Shown piece after piece: positions 8,053-16,369 of a stretch of DNA of 44,623 bases. The stretch is from NCBI GenBank assembly GCA_947588805.1, contig CANPYR010000017.1, forward strand, positions 1 through 44,623, read 5' to 3'. Below the pieces are notes generated by a model. It made no database searches, was not told the DNA's origin, and saw nothing but the letters and a program-made list of their open reading frames with translations. The translations under genes were made by a program, and so were the position numbers. Source of the stretch: an uncultured Clostridia bacterium. Its GTDB lineage: Bacteria > Bacillota > Clostridia > Oscillospirales > Ruminococcaceae. The stretch's first letter is position 1, and each line of letters starts with the position of its first letter.

Positions 8053-9131
8053 AAAGATTGATTTTGATTATACTGTCTGTAATTATAATTTTACCGTTTT
8101 CATCCTGCTCCGGGACTGCAAACGTCCCGGATGAGGTAAGGCGAATCAGCACCTTTTACGCTCCAACGGGCGAGGGCGAATTTCTCTATGATTCAAAGCT
8201 TTCGTATGTAGACTACAGATCCTTACAGCAGGCGGTGGTATGCCCGTACCCGAACTGCCCGCACACCGACCCGGAGACCTGTTCGGCTTACGGGATGGTA
8301 TCGAGCATGGCGATGCCGGTATATTATAACGGTCACATATACTTTTTCAGTCAGAAGAGCGAATACCAGAGCGACGGGGAGCTTAAAATCTACAGCGAGA
8401 TCTTTAAAGCAAATTCCGACGGAACGTCAAGAATAAAGCTTGACGATGTAGACGGGGGAACGGTGAATCTCTCCTTCAACTGGGTGGTAGGGGACAAGCT
8501 GTATTTCACGCCGCAGAGCTTTAAGATGGAAAACGGGATATCGAGCAATTATACTAAATATACGCTATGGGAATTTGACTTCAACACCGAAAAGACGGAA
8601 TACCTCTGCGACCTGATCGAAGGGCTATACATAGGAGCGAGGATAAACGGATATTTCGACGGAAAATTATATATAAACGTCTCCCGCTCGAAGGAGCAGA
8701 AAGAATTATCCGTAGACGAGATCATGACCGCGAATATAGAATACGAGTCCTACGACTGCATTTACGACATAGAGACAGGAGAGCTGACGAAGTGGGATAA
8801 ATGCGCTGCAAACGGCAACGGGAAGTATCTAACCGTCGGGGACGAAGACAAAACCGAAGTATATACTCTTGACGGAAAAGTATACGATATGGAGAATATA
8901 AGCGGATATTTACAGATAGTAAACGATTTTATAATTGACGGATACGCGGGCAAGGCCATCGATCTCAAGACAGGGAAGATATACAAAGCGCTTATCGGGA
9001 AGGATACGGAGATAGTGGCGTACGTTGACGGAAAGTACATAGGGAAGACAAGAGTAATGGATGGCGGGAACATTACGGGGTATACATATGCGAAGTATGA
9101 CGGGGAAGAGATTTTTGGGGAGGAGAGTTAG
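8049..9131 (+). CDS. Lipoprotein with CX4CXHX5C knuckle, beta-propeller-like
   Basis: A 360-residue lipoprotein with lipobox FSSC (C20). The mature part begins with the compact motif CPYPNCPHTDPETC, with C65, C70, H72 and C78, which looks like a metal- or cofactor-binding knuckle. Afterwards come repeated strand segments such as NGHIYFFSQ, GDKLYFTPQ, DGKLYINVS and DGKVYDMEN, as in bladed beta-propellers of the DUF5050 type. It is a paralogue of 9635-10750. ATG 8049 overlaps the previous stop by four bases; an alternative ATG at 8034 lies inside the upstream gene. Function unknown; the partners suggest a cell-surface role. Confidence 0.7.
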   Translation: MKRLILIILSVIIILPFSSCSGTANVPDEVRRISTFYAPTGEGEFLYDSKLSYVDYRSLQQAVVCPYPNCPHTDPETCSAYGMVSSMAMPVYYNGHIYFFSQKSEYQSDGELKIYSEIFKANSDGTSRIKLDDVDGGTVNLSFNWVVGDKLYFTPQSFKMENGISSNYTKYTLWEFDFNTEKTEYLCDLIEGLYIGARINGYFDGKLYINVSRSKEQKELSVDEIMTANIEYESYDCIYDIETGELTKWDKCAANGNGKYLTVGDEDKTEVYTLDGKVYDMENISGYLQIVNDFIIDGYAGKAIDLKTGKIYKALIGKDTEIVAYVDGKYIGKTRVMDGGNITGYTYAKYDGEEIFGEES

Positions 9132-9137
9132 GGAGTC

Positions 9138-9334
9138 GGTCTGCTGTACGGCAGGGCGCAGCACGCGGACGGCCGTATGGCCGGACGGACTCGCCGGACG
9201 GAGGACGGAGAGTCGCGCGCGTAAGCGCGCCGGGCTGCGGCCGGGGTGGGAGCGGAAAGGGAAAGGCTAAAGAAAAGGTAGTTGGGAGCGAAAGCCGCGC
9301 CGGCGGCTTCATATCGTCGTGGGTGAAGCGCAGA
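9138..9334 (+). repeat. R2 structured GC-rich repeat, copy 1
   Basis: 197 bases, closely similar in sequence and identical in length to 18841-19037. It starts 7 bases after the lipoprotein stop. It can fold into several hairpins, including GGCC-GTAT-GGCC and GCGCGC-GTAA-GCGCGC (9215-9230). In the other copy the latter is GTGCGC-GTAA-GCGCAC, a compensatory C-G to T-A change. No long frame is convincing inside it. Confidence 0.75.
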
Positions 9335-9511
9335 GTGTTACGATTTTGTCTTGCAATTCGTTCTGTCAAAGCTGCGGATGGCAAAAAGCCGTATAATTAG
9401 CCGGGAAATTTCTGCCGCTGAATTTACTGCCGTACAGGAATAAAGCCGGGCTATCTAAACCTATAGCTTTCTGCTTCTGAATATCATTTCATGCTGACTC
9501 ACACCGCGGCA

Positions 9512-9597
9512 CGCGGCGGCGGGATTCGCTGCCTTTCTGCGAATCGCTGCCGACTGCGCCCACCCACCCTCCCTTCCCCGCTCATCCCGCCGCCGCG
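9512..9597. repeat. R1 palindromic repeat, short form
   Basis: 86 bases bounded by a perfect 14 bp inverted repeat, CGCGGCGGCGGGAT (9512-9525) and ATCCCGCCGCCGCG (9584-9597). The interior has the R1 signature GAATCGCTGCCGACTGCGCCC. A CTATAGCTTTCTGC module (9463-9476) lies upstream. The start codon of the next lipoprotein is 38 bases away, so the hairpin sits in or next to its promoter. Confidence 0.8.
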
Positions 9598-9634
9598 CCC
9601 CATAATATAATCACCGCCCCCAAAGGAGCCGCTT

Positions 9635-10750
9635 ATGAAACATCCCTTCGCCATCACGATGCTTCTTCTTACCCTCATCTTGACCTCCTGCGCCGCAAAC
9701 GTTTCCGTCCCCTACTGCGAACCATATTGCTCCGGGGAACTGCACGACGGCGGGATCTACTATGTGAAGATGGAATACGATACGTCCTCGGAAGATGAAA
9801 ACGTAACCGCGTTCATAGGCGGCAAGGAAGCGCCGGCTTACCGCTCGGTTAATATGCTTTACTACTTTGACGCGGAGTCGTGCGAGGAAGCGGCGGTTTG
9901 CCCGAAGCCCAACTGCCCGCATACAGACGCCGAGGAGTGCTTTGCCTTGGGGTTTTCCCACGACGTCCCGGTGATTCGGGTTGAGGATAAAATATATTGG
10001 CTGGAGCTTTTGCAGAGCTATGAGGACGGAAAGTTTTATGACGAAACGGTGATCAAAAGAGCGGATAAGTCGGGGATATCGCTTGAGAAGGTAGGAACGG
10101 TCAAGGACAGAAGCCCGTATAACACCTGTCTTTTATATCTTGACGGGAAGATCCGGTTCATAGCCGAAAAGATAGGATATGATCCTTCGGGGACTAACGG
10201 CGATGACAGGGCGTATCTGTATTCGTTTGATCCATCGGCGAAAAAAGCGCGCGAGGAGATAGATCTCGTGAAAGAGATCCTCGGCGGGAAGAGGGGAAAA
10301 GCCGGGATAATCGGGGTATTTAACGGCGAGATAATAATCGAGATTTATCATTTCCAGGAGGACATAAACGAAAAAGCCGTTGAGATAAACGTCTCGGTAG
10401 ATCCGAAAACGCTTGATATCACATATCTTGACGGCGACGTTAAAAGCGCCGGGAACGAAGCTATGGCTATTTCAAATGGCGAAGACCTTAAGATCCTGAC
10501 CGCTTCGGGCGAGGAATATATATCCGAAGCCGACTCCGCGACTATCGTGGGGGATATGGCGATATTTTCAGACGGTGAAGCGCTGAATTACAAGACAGGG
10601 GAGAGATTCAGACGTATAGCTCCGGGGAGAATTGTCGCGCAGACGGATGACGGGTATATAATTGCAGTGAATATTACTGATTCGCTCGGAGCTATTATTC
10701 ATACGGTTTATAAAAAGCTTTCGGCTGAGGAAGCTTTTGAGGGGATATAG
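9635..10750 (+). CDS. Lipoprotein with CX4CXHX5C knuckle, paralogue
   Basis: A 371-residue lipoprotein with signal peptide and lipobox LTSC (C19), preceded by AAAGGAG. The motif CPKPNCPHTDAEEC (C89, C94, H96, C102) has the same spacing as in 8049-9131, and the following strand repeats (VEDKIYWLE, LDGKIRFIAE, FNGEIIIEIY) match the paralogue in order, so the pair arose by duplication. It has an extra N-terminal region with two more cysteines (PYCEPYCSG). A repeat-filled spacer separates it from the upstream pair. Function unknown; it is followed by an ABC transporter, and a surface-lipoprotein role linked to that transporter is inference. Confidence 0.7.
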   Translation: MKHPFAITMLLLTLILTSCAANVSVPYCEPYCSGELHDGGIYYVKMEYDTSSEDENVTAFIGGKEAPAYRSVNMLYYFDAESCEEAAVCPKPNCPHTDAEECFALGFSHDVPVIRVEDKIYWLELLQSYEDGKFYDETVIKRADKSGISLEKVGTVKDRSPYNTCLLYLDGKIRFIAEKIGYDPSGTNGDDRAYLYSFDPSAKKAREEIDLVKEILGGKRGKAGIIGVFNGEIIIEIYHFQEDINEKAVEINVSVDPKTLDITYLDGDVKSAGNEAMAISNGEDLKILTASGEEYISEADSATIVGDMAIFSDGEALNYKTGERFRRIAPGRIVAQTDDGYIIAVNITDSLGAIIHTVYKKLSAEEAFEGI

Positions 10751-10767
10751 TGAGAACGGGGCCCCCT

Positions 10768-10870
10768 GTCAGAAGACAGAATTCAGAAGTCAGAGGTCAG
10801 AAGTTGTGACTATAGGTTTCTGCGCTTATAAGTGGGCGCGATGCAGCTCCATGTGCGGCTTTCGCTCCAA
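10768..10870. repeat. Low-complexity TCAGAAG tract and repeat modules
   Basis: 10768-10805 is built from variants of TCAGAAG (CAGAAGACAGA, CAGAAGTCAGAGGTCAGAAG). A CTATAGGTTTCTGC module follows (10811-10824). Similar tracts occur at 21631-21663, 4727-4783 and 19050-19075. No gene is seen between 10751 and 10956. Confidence 0.55.
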
Positions 10871-10956
10871 AACACTTTTCATATAGTCTTTCATTTCCTG
10901 CGCCCTGCCCTAATATTTAATCCCTACCCCACCCTAAAAGAAAAGGAGTCCCAATC

Positions 10957-11685
10957 ATGAACACCTTATCCTTAAACGGCGTAAATAAGCACTACGGCCC
11001 AAAGCACGCGCTTATCGACTTCGACTATACCTTCCGCGACGGAATCTACGGACTTTTAGGTCCTAACGGCGCGGGAAAATCCACGCTTATGAATATCATC
11101 ACCCAAAATATCCCGTTCGATAAGGACGGAGAGATAAGATGGAACGGTAAAAGCGTCTCGGTCTTAGGAAGCGCCTACCGCGAGATCATAGGCTTTATGC
11201 CGCAGCAGCAGGAGCTTTATCCAAGTTTTACCGCTAAAAGATTTTTGGGATATATAGCCGCGCTCAAAGGAATACCCGGCAAAAAAGCCCGGGACGAGAT
11301 CGAAAGAGTGCTTCGGCTCGTCGAGCTTTACGACCAGGCCGATCAGAAGCTGGGCGGGTTCTCGGGAGGTATGAAGCAGAGAGTTTTGATAGCCCAGACT
11401 CTTTTGGGAGATCCAAAGCTTTTGATACTTGACGAGCCGACGGCGGGTCTTGATCCTAAGCAGAGGGTTATAACAAGAAATATGATCTCGGGGCTTTCAA
11501 AGGATAAAATAGTGATAATTTCCACCCATATCGTCAGCGACATAGAAACTATTGCGGACAGGATACTGCTGATAAGGCAGGGGGAAATTATCGACGAGGG
11601 AACGGTTTCGGAGCTCTGCTCCAAGGTCGAGAACGGGAGAAAAAATCTTGAAAATCTGTATATGCAATATTACGGTGACGAGTGA
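10957..11685 (+). CDS. ABC transporter ATP-binding protein
   Basis: A 242-residue ATPase subunit. It has Walker A GPNGAGKST (about 36-44), Q-loop MPQQQELYP, signature FSGGMKQRV, Walker B LLILDEPTAGLDP and switch histidine STHIVSD, so it should be catalytically competent. The type is that of ABC-2 family transporters (multidrug, bacteriocin or lantibiotic-immunity like). AAAGGAG precedes the ATG. The stop TGA (11683-11685) overlaps the permease ATG, so the two subunits are coupled. Substrate unknown. Confidence 0.92.
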   Translation: MNTLSLNGVNKHYGPKHALIDFDYTFRDGIYGLLGPNGAGKSTLMNIITQNIPFDKDGEIRWNGKSVSVLGSAYREIIGFMPQQQELYPSFTAKRFLGYIAALKGIPGKKARDEIERVLRLVELYDQADQKLGGFSGGMKQRVLIAQTLLGDPKLLILDEPTAGLDPKQRVITRNMISGLSKDKIVIISTHIVSDIETIADRILLIRQGEIIDEGTVSELCSKVENGRKNLENLYMQYYGDE

Positions 11686-13790
11686 TGATAGTACGGGGAG
11701 AATTTTATAAGCTTATCAAAGACAGAACGTTTTTGTTCGTCGGCATATGCGTGATCGTTCTGAATATATATTCCGCGTTTTCTCAGAATTTCGGCATGCG
11801 CTGCGACGCTTCGGAGTATAAGGAATACTACGAGATAGCGAAGGGGAAAAGCTTCGAGGAAGCGTATGAATATTCCGAAGCAAGACGGGATAATATGTTC
11901 GGCGGCTGGGAACCGGGGATGTGGGAGGTCCGCTCGATGATGAACGCGGAGATAGAACAGCTCAAAGCGGTCGGGACCTATTATCAGTATCTTGAAGCGA
12001 TAGACGAGACCGCCGAGAGGATGGGGACGGTATCCATATTTGCGGATAAGGACAGCTTTTCATACAAAAACATAATGAAAACCCCGCCCGCATACGACAG
12101 GGTGAGAAGCATACATCCGACCTTCGAGCCGTCCTACGGAGTTCTTCTTGCCACCGACAATATTTTTTCCGATATTCTTTCGCTTTTCATGATCTTAAGC
12201 GCGGTCACGGCGGTGATATATAAAGAGCGGGAAGCGATGATGACGGGACTTTTAAAGCCGCTCAAATACGGAAGATACCGTCTTGCGCTCTCGAAAACTC
12301 TTGTGATATTCGCCGTCTGCGCCGCGGGATTCGGGATCATGTATTTTACAAATCTTCTTATCGGCTCCTCGCGCTTCGGGCTTGGGGATCTGAGCCGTCC
12401 CGTGCAGTCTCTGAAAGGATATCTCGGCTGTAATTTACCTATAACCGCAGGGCAGTTTATAATTTTCACATATGTAATCAAGGTCTTTGCGCTTTTTATC
12501 TGCGCGCTGATAGCGGAGCTTTTATTTATAAAGCTTAAAAACACCGCCTGCCTTATCGTTTTGGCTTTCATCGGCGCGGCCGAGACTGCTCTTTATGTAT
12601 TTATAAGCCCGACTTCGATGTTTTCGCCGCTCAAGACGCTAAATCTTGCGGCGTTTGTATGCGGAGAAAAAATCTTTAAGACATATCAGAATATCAATCT
12701 TTTCGGCGTTCCGATAAATCTTTTCCCGACGACGTTAATATTTATATCCCTGCTCTGCGTTCTCTTTTTCGTACTGTCTTTAAGGGCGTATGCGAAGATA
12801 AGCGTTTCGGAGATAAGAAAATCGAAGCGGGCGCTGATAAAAAGAAAAGCCCCGAAAAGGCTCTTCAGTTATTCTTTATACAAGCAGTTCATACTCCACC
12901 GCGGCGCGGTGATAATAATATTCGCGCTGGGGTTCAATCTCTATTCCCTGAACGGATTCATAAAATACTACAGCTCCTCCGACTCGTTCTATAACGCATA
13001 CACGCTCGAAGCGACTTCTCTTTCCTCTACGGGGGAATTATACGAATACCTGAAAAGCGAGGGGGAGGAATTGAGCGAAGAATTTAAGCTTATTTCTTCG
13101 GGAAAAGTTACCGATAACGGGGACTACTGGTCTAAGCGGCAGGGCTTCGAGAAGCTTTTGGGGCAGTATGAAAGGGCGCTTAAAATTAGTAGGACCGACG
13201 TGCAGGACATGATGTACTACACGACCGGGTGGGAAGAGATTTTCGGGATCACCCCTTCGGGAATTAAGCGCGACTATTCCCTTGGGCTTATAGCAATACT
13301 TTCGGTGTGCGCGGGAGTAGTGCCGATCGTCGCATACGACAACCGCGCGCGGCTCGGATATCTTTTATACACCACCAAATCCGGAAAAAGCAAGTATTAT
13401 CTTCACGCCGTTTTATCGTCGCTTATATATGCGTTTATAATAACCTTAGCGGTATATGTTCCCGCATATATAACCGTTTTATCAAGATACGGCGCTCCGG
13501 GTCTTACAGAGACGGCGAGGGTGATATCGGGGTACGGGAATCTTCCGAGCGCGAGCTGTCTTGAATATTTAATTATACTGACGGTCATAAGATATTTCTC
13601 GCTGTCGGCATTTTCCTGCCTTATGCTGTTCATATCGAGCCGTTCAAAAAGTCCCGCCGCGGCGACGGTAATGACGGTTTGCGCGTTCGCAGCGCCGATT
13701 GTAATTTATCTTGCCGGCGCGAATTTCATGCAGTGGCTTTGCTGGCCGATAAGCGGGAACCGTGAGGTGCTGTTAGGGATTAGAGGTTAG
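11685..13790 (+). CDS. ABC-2 type permease, duplicated architecture
   Basis: A 701-residue membrane subunit for the preceding ATPase. Each half opens with one membrane helix followed by a long non-membrane segment. In the first half the helix is TFLFVGICVIVLNIYSAF and the segment runs about 40-165; in the second the helix is VIIIFALGFNLYSL and the segment about 430-545. Clusters of membrane helices follow in each half, so the protein looks like two ABC-2 permease halves fused. The large extracytoplasmic segments could contact surface partners such as the upstream lipoproteins (inference). I chose ATG 11685, which shares its A with the upstream TGA, over the GTG at 11682. A strong terminator follows. 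Confidence 0.85.
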   Translation: MIVRGEFYKLIKDRTFLFVGICVIVLNIYSAFSQNFGMRCDASEYKEYYEIAKGKSFEEAYEYSEARRDNMFGGWEPGMWEVRSMMNAEIEQLKAVGTYYQYLEAIDETAERMGTVSIFADKDSFSYKNIMKTPPAYDRVRSIHPTFEPSYGVLLATDNIFSDILSLFMILSAVTAVIYKEREAMMTGLLKPLKYGRYRLALSKTLVIFAVCAAGFGIMYFTNLLIGSSRFGLGDLSRPVQSLKGYLGCNLPITAGQFIIFTYVIKVFALFICALIAELLFIKLKNTACLIVLAFIGAAETALYVFISPTSMFSPLKTLNLAAFVCGEKIFKTYQNINLFGVPINLFPTTLIFISLLCVLFFVLSLRAYAKISVSEIRKSKRALIKRKAPKRLFSYSLYKQFILHRGAVIIIFALGFNLYSLNGFIKYYSSSDSFYNAYTLEATSLSSTGELYEYLKSEGEELSEEFKLISSGKVTDNGDYWSKRQGFEKLLGQYERALKISRTDVQDMMYYTTGWEEIFGITPSGIKRDYSLGLIAILSVCAGVVPIVAYDNRARLGYLLYTTKSGKSKYYLHAVLSSLIYAFIITLAVYVPAYITVLSRYGAPGLTETARVISGYGNLPSASCLEYLIILTVIRYFSLSAFSCLMLFISSRSKSPAAATVMTVCAFAAPIVIYLAGANFMQWLCWPISGNREVLLGIRG

Positions 13791-13816
13791 AGGGTTAGAG
13801 GATTAGAAGATAGAAA
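13785..13816. repeat. Low-complexity TTAGAAGATAGA tract
   Basis: Variants of TTAGAGG and TTAGAAGATAGA overlap the permease stop codon. The same kind of tract is found inverted at 17896-17938 and direct at 33531-33554 and 33628-33658. Confidence 0.5.
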
Positions 13817-13817
13817 T

Positions 13818-13848
13818 AGAGCGCCGCGGGGTGTGGGCGCTCTTTTTT
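13818..13848 (+). terminator. Rho-independent terminator of the ABC transporter operon
   Basis: AGAGCGCC (13818-13825) pairs with GGCGCTCT (13836-13843), followed by a T run to 13848. Confidence 0.9.
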
Positions 13849-13938
13849 GGCGTTGGGTTGAGGAGAGGGGACGCGGAGGGAAGCGGAGCTATGGTTTTCT
13901 GCGTGTATCTTTCATTTTGAGACAGAGGAAAGCTTTGG

Positions 13939-14103
13939 GGCGGCGAGATTCGCTGCATATCTTCTGAATCACTACCGACTCCGCCCACCAAACTTGCCGG
14001 GCTTTGTCCGTGAGACAACCGAGACTGTAGTTTTTGTCGAGGGCGGTCGAACGGGAACAAAACCGGCAATGTTTTCCCGCCCTCTCCCGCGAATCTCGCC
14101 GCC
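13939..14103. repeat. R1 palindromic repeat, long form
   Basis: 165 bases bounded by a perfect 15 bp inverted repeat, GGCGGCGAGATTCGC (13939-13953) and GCGAATCTCGCCGCC (14089-14103). The interior carries an extra module with its own imperfect inverted repeat: AACTTGCCGGGCTTTGT, TCCGTGAGACAACCGA, then GTCGAACGGGAACAAAACC (14047-14065). The same module is at 26193-26360 and, as right halves only, at 17831 and 41399. Confidence 0.8.
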
Positions 14104-14215
14104 GCGCCGGGCTTCTGCTCCTAATTTTAATTTTCTACAGTCATAAAGCTTCGCAGACTGAACCTATAGTTTTCTGCCCCTGATTTTTACGTTTAGCGCA
14201 CGCCCGGTCCGGTCA

Positions 14216-14417
14216 GGTTTTGACAGCATTGGCTGTCAAAAGGGGAGACGGCCTGCGGCGTCTCCCCGTACCCCTTGGCATATACGCTTCGCTTATTCTT
14301 GCGTATATGCTTTGCTTATAGAGATTTCGCGCCTGCGGGCGCGACCAGAGGTCGTTGCGATTAAAACTCTTTGGAATCCTGCGGCCTTTTGAGGAAAGAC
14401 CGGCGAAACCTTTTCAG
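14216..14417 (-). repeat. R3 hairpin-array repeat, inverted copy
   Basis: Read on the minus strand, it begins about 16 bases after the purB stop and runs in the same order as 23826-24022. First is GGTTTCGCCGGTCTTTCC, then GGCCGCAGG, then GTCGCGCCCGCAGGCGCGAAA (21 bases, 14325-14345, given here as its conserved block). A variable hairpin follows (GCATATACGC at 14278-14287 with GCGTATATGC at 14301-14310), then the GGGGAGACG/CGTCTCCCC hairpin (14242-14267) and the TTTTGACAGC/GCTGTCAAAA palindrome (14218-14241). Likely a 3' untranslated or terminator element. Confidence 0.75.
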
Positions 14418-14432
14418 TTCCCTTTTCCTATC

Positions 14433-15857
14433 CTAAAGTATCTCGACCTCCGCGGTCTTCATTATCTCTACGCTCTCTATCTTCTCTCTTATCTCCTTCG
14501 TCATCTTCTCAACCTGCGCCGCGCATCTTCCGGTGTAAAGCGTCGGCTCTAATACCCTCTCCATCTCGCTCTCGGTCATCTTAAACTCCGGATGCGCGCT
14601 GAGCCTTCTTAGAAGGTCGCAGCTCTCGCCTTCCTTCATCCTTGCGGTCGCTTCCATCGAGCATTTTCTGATTATCTCGTGCAGCTGCTGACGGTTCCCG
14701 CCGCGCTTTACCGCTTCCATCATAAGGTTCTCGGTGGCGATAAACGGCAGATATTCCTTGACGGCCTTTTCGACCATCTTTTCATTTACATGCATGCCGT
14801 CCGTCACGTTCTGCGCGAGTCTTAGGATCGCGTCCGCGCATAGATATCCCTCGGGAAGAGAAATTCTTCTGTTTGCGGAATCGTCAAGAGTTCTTTCAAG
14901 CCACTGCGTCGAAGCTGTCATGGGCGCGTTCATAGCGTCGGCCATAAGATACCTTGACAGCGAACAGATCCTCTCGCACCTCATCGGGTTTCTCTTATAA
15001 GCCATCGCGGACGAGCCTATCTGATTCTTCTCAAACGGCTCCTCTACCTGACGGTCGTGCTGTAAAAGTCTTAAATCGTTCGCCATCCTGTAGCAGCTCT
15101 GCGCTATCGATGAAAGAACGTTAAGTATTCTTGAATCGAATTTTCTCGGATAGGTCTGTCCGGAGACAGTGAAGCATTTTTTGAATCCGAATTCTTCGGA
15201 TATCATCCTGTTCATCTCGTCTATCTTTTCCCCGTCCCCCTCAAAAAGATCCATAAAGCTCGCTTCCGTACCGGTGGTGCCGCGGCATCCCAAGAATCGG
15301 AAGCTGTCGATCACAAAATCTATCTCTTCAAGATCCGACATAAAGTCCTGAGCCCAGAGCGCGGCGCGCTTTCCGACGGTAACGAGCTGCGCGGGCTGGT
15401 AGTGGGTGTAGCCGAGGGTGGGGAGGGATTTGTATTTTTCCGCAAACGCGCAGAGATTTTTAAGTACTTTGGCTATCTCTCCTCGGAGATATTTAAGACC
15501 GTCGCGGTAAATGATAAGGTCCGCGTTGTCGGTGACATAGCAGCTCGTAGCGCCGAGGTGGATTATCCCGGCGGCTCCGGGAGCGGCCTTGCCGTAGGCG
15601 TAGATGTGCGCCATAACGTCGTGACGGACCTCTTTTTCTCTTTCGTGCTCTACCTCGTAGTCTATGTCGGTAATATGAGCTTCAAGCTCTTCCACCTGCT
15701 CTTCCGTGATGGGAAGCCCGAGCTTGTGCTCGGCTCTTGCGAGCGCGACCCAGAGCCTTCTCCAGGTCTCTATTCTTGTATCCATCGAGAAAAGCTTAAG
15801 CATATACTGAGAAGCGTAGCGCGAAGAAAGCGGCGATTCATATATATTCGTAGGCAT
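14433..15857 (-). CDS. purB: Adenylosuccinate lyase
   Basis: PurB splits adenylosuccinate into AMP and fumarate, and SAICAR into AICAR and fumarate, in the cytoplasm. The 474-residue protein has the fumarase/aspartase superfamily features: HLGATSCYVTDNAD (substrate loop), TLGYTHYQPAQLVTVGKR (catalytic histidine region) and the signature GSSAMAYKRNPMR with the mobile-loop serines. Its length fits the clostridial form. The start has AAAAAGGAG upstream. It lies 19 bases after the Nudix gene and forms an operon purA-Nudix-purB transcribed from 17728. The R3 hairpin array follows the stop. Confidence 0.95.
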   Translation of the reverse strand: MPTNIYESPLSSRYASQYMLKLFSMDTRIETWRRLWVALARAEHKLGLPITEEQVEELEAHITDIDYEVEHEREKEVRHDVMAHIYAYGKAAPGAAGIIHLGATSCYVTDNADLIIYRDGLKYLRGEIAKVLKNLCAFAEKYKSLPTLGYTHYQPAQLVTVGKRAALWAQDFMSDLEEIDFVIDSFRFLGCRGTTGTEASFMDLFEGDGEKIDEMNRMISEEFGFKKCFTVSGQTYPRKFDSRILNVLSSIAQSCYRMANDLRLLQHDRQVEEPFEKNQIGSSAMAYKRNPMRCERICSLSRYLMADAMNAPMTASTQWLERTLDDSANRRISLPEGYLCADAILRLAQNVTDGMHVNEKMVEKAVKEYLPFIATENLMMEAVKRGGNRQQLHEIIRKCSMEATARMKEGESCDLLRRLSAHPEFKMTESEMERVLEPTLYTGRCAAQVEKMTKEIREKIESVEIMKTAEVEIL

Positions 15858-15876
15858 TTTATTTTAATTCTCCTTT

Positions 15877-16341
15877 TTATTTGTTCAGGCCGTGAAAACT
15901 TGAAAAATAGTCCGATATCGGGCGGCGGCAGCTGTCAGAAAGATTTTCCGGGAGGGTATCCTTGTTAAACCATCCCACCTCCGAAACCTCGCCGTCGGAA
16001 AACTTGATCTCCCCCATGATTTTGTCGGTCGTATAAACGATATCTATGCAGGAGACCTCGTCTTTGTTTGGGTAAACGTGATGGTATCCGTCTCCGGAAT
16101 AGACTCCGAAAAGCTTCGGATTTTCGGGGACTACGTCAAGCTCCTCGCGGATCTCTCTTAAAAGCGCAGCTTCTATTGATTCGTCTATCTCTACCGCGCC
16201 GCCGTGATATCCCCAGTTTCCGTCGTCCGAGCGCTTCTGCAAAAGGATATTCCCCTTCCCGTCGCCTATGATAAGGCAGGCGCACGGCATTATAAGCGTT
16301 TTATGACCGACGGTTTTTCTAAGATCCGATATATATCCCAT
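15877..16341 (-). CDS. Nudix hydrolase
   Basis: A 154-residue Nudix protein. The Nudix box runs from G48 to about residue 70: G, five residues, E54, seven residues, then REIREEL with R62, E63, E66 and E67; the usual glycine after EEL is aspartate. The family hydrolyses a nucleoside diphosphate linked to another moiety, with Mg2+. The segment WGYHGGAVEIDE is MutT-like. It sits between purA (28 bases) and purB (19 bases), so it is cotranscribed with AMP synthesis; a nucleotide-cleaning role is plausible but the substrate is not visible from sequence. The start is preceded by a weak GGGAG. Confidence 0.85.
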   Translation of the reverse strand: MGYISDLRKTVGHKTLIMPCACLIIGDGKGNILLQKRSDDGNWGYHGGAVEIDESIEAALLREIREELDVVPENPKLFGVYSGDGYHHVYPNKDEVSCIDIVYTTDKIMGEIKFSDGEVSEVGWFNKDTLPENLSDSCRRPISDYFSSFHGLNK

Positions 16342-16369
16342 AAGCTGTTTTCCGCTCCCGCCCGGATTT

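Noticed and set aside
9061-9384. Two overlapping frames in and around R2 copy 1, and similar ones at 18627-19066
   Set aside because: They arise from GC-rich repeat sequence; the frames are not conserved between the two R2 copies, while the hairpins are.
14355-14552. 65-codon frame across the purB end
   Set aside because: It spans the R3 repeat and the antisense of purB, with no support.
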